From CAZDHT01 sp964505325 (GTDB lineage Bacteria > Planctomycetota > PUPC01): a stretch of 10,611 nucleotides of DNA. Position 1 is the stretch's first letter. Each line of letters starts with the position of its first letter. The stretch spans positions 1 to 10,611 of the forward strand of contig CAZDHT010000196.1 of assembly GCA_964505325.1 (NCBI GenBank), read 5' to 3'. The translations under genes were made by a program, and so were the position numbers. Positions 6,549-10,611 of this stretch are shown in pieces. The notes beneath the pieces are model-generated. The model searched no databases. It saw nothing but the letters and a program-made list of their open reading frames with translations, and was not told where the DNA came from.

Positions 6549-7736
6549 TCACTTGTCGGTGAGAGCGGCCAATCCGGGCAGCGTCTTGCCTTCCAGGAAT
6601 TCGATCGACGCGCCGCCGCCGGTCGAGATGTGCGAAATCCTGTCGCTGACGCCGGACTTCTCCACGGCGGAAACCGAGTCGCCTCCGCCGATGATCGTGG
6701 TCGCGCCCGACTCGGCCAGCGCCTCGGCGACCGCCTGCGTGCCCGCAGCGAACGCCTCCTTCTCGAACATGCCCATCGGGCCGTTCCACACGATCATCCT
6801 GGCCGTCTTCAGCTTCTCGACAAACACCTTGGTGCTCTCCGGGCCGATGTCGAGCCCGACCCATCCGTCCGGGATGTCACCCTTCACCACCTTGGTGTTC
6901 ACCGGGTTCTTGATGTCATCCGCGATCAGGTGGTCGTGGGGGAGAAGCAGAGCGACGTGCTTGTCCTTGGCGAGGGCGAGGATTTCCCTGGCCTTCTCGA
7001 TCTTTGCTTCGTCGACGATCGAGTCGCCCACGGCCACGCCCATCGCCTTGAGGAACGTGTAGGTCATCGCGCCCCCGATCACCAGGCCGTCGACCTTGTT
7101 CAACAGGTTCTCGATCGCGCCGATCTTGTCCTTCACCTTGACGCCGCCCATCACCGCGATGAACGGATGGTCCGGGTTCTCCAGCGCCCGGCTCAGGTAC
7201 TCGATCTCCTTCTCCATCAGGAACCCCGAGACGGCGGGCTGGAGATGCTTCGTGACGCCCTCGGTGGATGCGTGGGCGCGGTGCGCCGTGCCGAACGCGT
7301 CGTTCACGTACAGGTCCCCGAGCGACGCGAGCTGCCGGCTGAACCCGTCATCGTTGGCCTCCTCCTCGGGATGGAAGCGCAGGTTCTCGAGCAGCGCCAC
7401 ATCGCCGCCGCCCATGCCATCGACGGCGGCCTCGACCTCGGGGCCAACGCAGTCGCTCAACTGCTTCACGGGCCTCCCCAGCAGTTCGCCCAGCTTCGCC
7501 GCCGCGGGCGCCAGGCTCAACTCCGGCACGACCTTTCCCTCGGGCCGCCCCAAATGGGACATCAGGACAAGCTTCTTCGCGCCCTGCTCGAGGACATATT
7601 GGATCGTGGGCATGGCGGCGCGAATGCGCGTGTCGTCGGTGATGTTCTGCTGATCGTCGAGCGGAACATTGAAGTCCACCCGCATTAGAACGCTCTTGCC
7701 GTGCAGATCGACGTCCCGGACAGTCATTTTTGCCAT
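6549..7736 (-). CDS. pgk: Phosphoglycerate kinase
   Basis: A 395-residue two-domain cytoplasmic kinase, of normal length, that transfers phosphate from 1,3-bisphosphoglycerate to ADP in lower glycolysis. Seen in order: the substrate motif MRVDFNVP (18-25), SHLGRPEG (60-67), ENLRFHPEE, NDAFGTAHRAHAST, the linker-region VMGGVKVKDKI, WNGPMGMFE, and the nucleotide-domain GGGDS (350-354) and STGGGASIEFLEGK motifs. The usual ILGGAKVSDKI is slightly altered, with Val for Ala; nothing suggests loss of function. ATG at 7736 has AGGGG (7744-7748) 7 nt upstream; ATG at 7727 is a less likely alternative. It follows gapA by 77 nt, the classical gap-pgk order, and precedes rpe by 24 nt. A stem-loop stands just upstream of its ribosome site. 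Confidence 0.97.
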   Translation of the reverse strand: MAKMTVRDVDLHGKSVLMRVDFNVPLDDQQNITDDTRIRAAMPTIQYVLEQGAKKLVLMSHLGRPEGKVVPELSLAPAAAKLGELLGRPVKQLSDCVGPEVEAAVDGMGGGDVALLENLRFHPEEEANDDGFSRQLASLGDLYVNDAFGTAHRAHASTEGVTKHLQPAVSGFLMEKEIEYLSRALENPDHPFIAVMGGVKVKDKIGAIENLLNKVDGLVIGGAMTYTFLKAMGVAVGDSIVDEAKIEKAREILALAKDKHVALLLPHDHLIADDIKNPVNTKVVKGDIPDGWVGLDIGPESTKVFVEKLKTARMIVWNGPMGMFEKEAFAAGTQAVAEALAESGATTIIGGGDSVSAVEKSGVSDRISHISTGGGASIEFLEGKTLPGLAALTDK

Positions 7737-7751
7737 GTGCTTTCCCCTGCT

Positions 7752-7784
7752 GAGGCGAGGGACGCCTCGGCGGGCGGGGCGCCC
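7752..7784 (-). other. Two small hairpins in the gapA-pgk intergenic region
   Basis: Reading the mRNA sense (minus strand), GGGCG/CGCCC arms (7772-7776 and 7780-7784, 3-nt loop; also part of the palindrome GGGGCGCCCC at 7776-7785) come first. A perfect 6-bp stem GAGGCG/CGCCTC (7752-7757 and 7763-7768, 5-nt loop) follows and ends 3 nt before the pgk ribosome site. There is no U-tract, so they are not ordinary terminators. They could mark an mRNA processing or stability point between the two genes. Chance is possible at this GC content. Confidence 0.4.
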
Positions 7785-7813
7785 CTGGGTGTGTGTTGCC
7801 GGCGGTGCTCGTC

Positions 7814-8818
<1,005 letters not shown>

Positions 8819-8855
8819 TCTGTGACCTCCTTCAAGAAGAAACGTTAACCGCCAA

Positions 8856-8866
8856 TTCACCGTGAA
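8856..8866. promoter_or_regulatory. Inverted repeat at the gapA transcription start, possible operator
   Basis: TTCAC-C-GTGAA is a perfect 5-bp inverted repeat with a one-base centre. It overlaps the predicted start point (about 8865) of the gapA promoter, a common operator position. The 7-mer GAAACGT occurs twice nearby (8839-8845 and 8864-8870). No known regulator site is recognised, and so short a palindrome can arise by chance. Confidence 0.3.
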
Positions 8867-8871
8867 ACGTG

Positions 8872-8899
8872 ATTATATGCGACTGGGCGTCGGTGTCAA
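8872..8899 (-). promoter_or_regulatory. Consensus sigma70 promoter of the gapA operon
   Basis: On the minus strand a perfect -35 TTGACA (8894-8899) is followed after 16 nt by a perfect -10 TATAAT (8872-8877). Start of transcription would be near 8865, leaving about 47 nt of leader before the gapA ATG with its AAGGAGG site. Both hexamers matching consensus exactly in GC-rich DNA is unlikely by chance and fits strong constitutive expression of glycolytic genes. The spacer holds a short inverted repeat CGAC/GTCG (8880-8883, 8889-8892). The IS66 remnant ends about 20 bp upstream of the -35 box. Confidence 0.85.
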
Positions 8900-8930
8900 G
8901 GCGGAATGGCGGCCGGCAGTAATGGGTCAG

Positions 8931-10227
8931 TTACGGGGGGCTTCGGGATGAATCAGAGGGGAAGAGAGTTTCGGACGGATCGAGGACGTTGTCCTGGGCG
9001 AGTCGGTCCAACGCGTCCTTGAAGGTTTGGGCGACGTTGGGCGTTCGCTTCTTCAAGGTGTGCAGGACCGTCATGAGTGTCTGGCGCGTGTTTGCTCCGG
9101 CGTCGGATTGGGAGCCGAAGCTGATTTTTCTGGCGATGACGAGGGGCCGAAGGTCTCGCTCGGCGAGGTTGTTGTCGGCCGGCACGTTGCGGTCGTCGGG
9201 CCAATGGTAAAGCCGGTGGGCGTCTTGGCGGAAGATGTCCTGGACTGTCCGGATGGCGGGATGCCGGGCGTCTCGCTGGACGGTCTGGATGATTCGGTTC
9301 TTGATTCGTCGGGCCTGGCGTTTGAATTGCCGGTCGGTGATGGCCAGGGTGCGGAGGCTCATGGCGGTGGCCAGCAGGGGGGCAAGGGCCTGTACGAAAC
9401 TCTTGACTTCGGCGTTGCCGGGGAAGTTCTTCTCCAAGTCCTGGACCGTTGCAGCAGGTGGGCATAGCAGTATTGAAGGAAGCAGGGCGTTTTGTTGTAG
9501 GCGGCATAGCGGTCCACGACGAGCACTCCGGGCAAGGACTTCTTGCCAAAGATGTGCCGGGCCACGTGTGGCGGCCGGCGTGTTGCGGAACTGGAAGAGG
9601 CTGATGTCCTTCGTGCAGAACAGCCAGGCGTAGCCGTTCTGGCCGTCCGTGCGCCAGCCGGTTTCGTCTGCGTGTTTCACCGGGGCTTGCCGGTACGCTT
9701 CGGCCAGCTTTTCCGGGACGTCCTTGAGGCGCCGTGCCAACCCGTCGAGAGCCTCTGGGCCGAACGGCTGGTGCAGGGCGTCCAGCAGGCTGCTGTAGCC
9801 GATGCCGGTCTGCTTCTCGATCTGCCCCATCGTCACTCCGTAGAGGTAATGCTGAACGGCCACGTGCGCGAGCAGTTGGTTCCCGTAAAGGCACTTGGGA
9901 AGCACGCCAGGAGGACGCGCTTGAACGACTCGTCCACACTGTGGACACTGCTTGCGCTCCAAGCCGTACACGATGCGCTCCACCTTCATCGGCCGGCAGT
10001 CGCACACGGTCCGCTGGCGAGTCCCCTTGTTTTCCAGAGCCGCCCCACAGTCCGGGCAACGATCAGGCGCCGCCACCGTCTCGACCCGGTCGGCCTCTTC
10101 TGAACAACCCCTCCTTCGCCGTCCGCTCCTGATAGCGGAGTCGCGCCTTCAGAAGGACAATCTGCTCCTTCAGATCATCGATCTGCCGCTGCTTCTCCAG
10201 GCATTGAGGGCAGTGGCGGTTCCTCAT
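8931..10227 (-). pseudogene. tnpC: IS66-family transposase (TnpC type), inactivated by a deletion and two frameshifts
   Basis: The natural start is ATG at 10227, beginning MRNRHCPQCLEKQ and a leucine-rich coiled coil. Around 10105 the frame changes: KEGLF leads straight to the frame of EEADRVETVAAP, and the Ser/Pro-rich linker expected between coiled coil and zinc finger is missing. The zinc-finger region (CPDCGAAL, CPQCGRVVQ) and first catalytic Asp (HADETGW, 9666-9668) follow. One extra base near 9569 then shifts the frame, and one missing base near 9447 restores it. Between them the true sequence (VLVVDRYAAYN with catalytic Asp at 9512-9514, then YCYAHLLQ) is readable only in another frame. 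The catalytic Glu region ADNNLAERDLRP (Glu at 9159-9161) and the C-terminus are intact. The frame open from 10076 to 8931 has no proper start and would give a protein without the second Asp. Confidence 0.88.
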
Positions 10228-10580
10228 ACCGGCGGCTTCGACGACCCCCCACGCTTCTTCCCGCGGTTCCGGCGGTACTCCTCGATCAACTCCCGCCCCA
10301 TTCGGCTCAGTTCCCTCTCGAGCCAGCGCCCGTTCTCGATGGCCCTTCGCAGAGCGGGCACCAGCTCGCGCGGCACATACATGCACCGCTGCCGCCCCTG
10401 CTCCCGGAACCCGAAAATGAACGCCGGATGTTTCTCTCCGCTCGCACAAGCCCGGCAATTCGCGCGGACACAGGGCTTGCGAACCTCGGCCAGCGATCCC
10501 TTCGCCACCGGCCACCGCTTCGCCAGCTCCGCCAGGAAGCCCCGCGCGTCCGTTGCCTGCGACTGTTTAGCTTTGCTCAT
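10224..10580 (-). CDS. IS66-associated accessory protein resembling DUF6788
   Basis: A 118-residue basic protein, apparently intact. Residues 37-51 carry C37-x4-C42-x2-C45-x5-H51, a possible zinc site, within KPCVRANCRACASGEKHP. Then come YVPRELVPALRRAIENGRWL and a charged helical tail. This Cys-rich start followed by a YVP-x-x-L and a helix resembles DUF6788 proteins, small proteins of unknown function often found near transposases; assignment is by pattern memory, not a search. The ATG at 10580 has no clear Shine-Dalgarno; its upstream 31 bases are AT-rich and contain an inverted repeat. Its stop overlaps the transposase start (ATGA at 10227-10224), so the transposase was probably translated by coupling. 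A role in DNA binding or in controlling the transposase is inferred only from position. Confidence 0.7.
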   Translation of the reverse strand: MSKAKQSQATDARGFLAELAKRWPVAKGSLAEVRKPCVRANCRACASGEKHPAFIFGFREQGRQRCMYVPRELVPALRRAIENGRWLERELSRMGRELIEEYRRNRGKKRGGSSKPPV

Positions 10581-10584
10581 GCTA

Positions 10585-10608
10585 TATGTATATCATACCC
10601 CATACATA
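10585..10608. repeat. AT-rich inverted repeat upstream of the IS accessory gene
   Basis: TATGTAT (10585-10591) and ATACATA (10602-10608) are exact reverse complements with a 10-nt centre. The AT-rich block contrasts with the GC-rich surroundings and lies 5 nt from the accessory gene's ATG. On the minus strand it contains TATGAT (10592-10597), which could be a -10 box giving an almost leaderless transcript. It may be a transposase binding site near the right end of the element or an operator. Confidence 0.45.
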
Positions 10609-10611
10609 CAG

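Larger units (their letters stand above)
8919..10611 (-). mobile_element. Degenerate IS66-family insertion sequence (right boundary at or beyond window end)
   Basis: The element carries a DUF6788-like accessory gene and a broken TnpC-type transposase gene joined by an ATGA overlap, both on the minus strand and pointing at gapA. Boundaries are tentative. A candidate left end is the GTAATGGGTCAGTTAC stretch at 8919-8934, which includes the transposase stop. A loosely similar sequence in opposite orientation, starting GTATGGGGTATG, is at 10588-10605. The match is too weak to call confirmed terminal repeats, and the 8-bp target duplication expected of IS66 was not identified. With three lesions in the transposase the copy is probably immobile unless helped by another copy. 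Confidence 0.75.

Noticed and set aside
5817..7688. A 623-codon open frame on the plus strand
   Set aside because: It lies antisense to rpe and pgk, whose motifs are unmistakable. Its protein is a low-complexity string rich in Arg, His, Asp and Leu, typical of the complement of GC-rich codons.
8953..10059. A second long open frame through the transposase region on the minus strand
   Set aside because: It is a Pro/Arg/Ser-rich off-frame reading with none of the IS66 motifs.

Overview
The window is GC-rich, densely coded bacterial chromosome. Several genes have a planctomycete or wider PVC look: a lipoprotein with squalene-cyclase-like alpha-toroid repeats, a secreted protein with the DVREQATKAL-type helical repeat, and an IS66 element preceded by a DUF6788-like gene. 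No rRNA or marker gene fixes the phylum, so this placement is inference.

Layout, plus strand (1-3531): the 3' end of rsmA (16S rRNA dimethyltransferase), then an aldo/keto reductase behind a plausible sigma70 promoter, then a six-segment membrane protein whose stop codon overlaps (ATGA) the start of an alpha-toroid lipoprotein. The last two are probably translationally coupled and act together at the cell envelope. The plus-strand block meets the minus-strand block tail to tail, with only 10 nt between stop codons.

Layout, minus strand (8899 down to 3542): a near-perfect sigma70 promoter (TTGACA, 16 nt, TATAAT) drives gapA, pgk and rpe, then a secreted protein of unknown function, then accD. 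The first three genes cover lower glycolysis and the pentose phosphate epimerase. accD supplies the carboxyltransferase beta subunit for malonyl-CoA synthesis, so the operon links triose-phosphate metabolism to fatty acid synthesis. A 54-nt imperfect palindrome of dispersed-repeat type lies in the 167-nt gap before accD.

Right end (about 8919-10611): a degenerate IS66-family element reading toward gapA. Its accessory gene is intact. Its transposase gene has an N-terminal deletion with a change of frame and a pair of compensating single-base frameshifts. The frameshifts leave one long open frame but remove the second catalytic Asp. The element ends roughly 20 bp upstream of the gapA -35 box.

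Most of the window is ordinary housekeeping sequence. The points most worth checking are the cryptically dead transposase, the IS-promoter junction at gapA, the palindromic repeat before accD, and the two uncharacterised envelope or secreted proteins. No complete novel defence or biosynthetic system was seen. No stretch over 300 bases lacks a gene or element.
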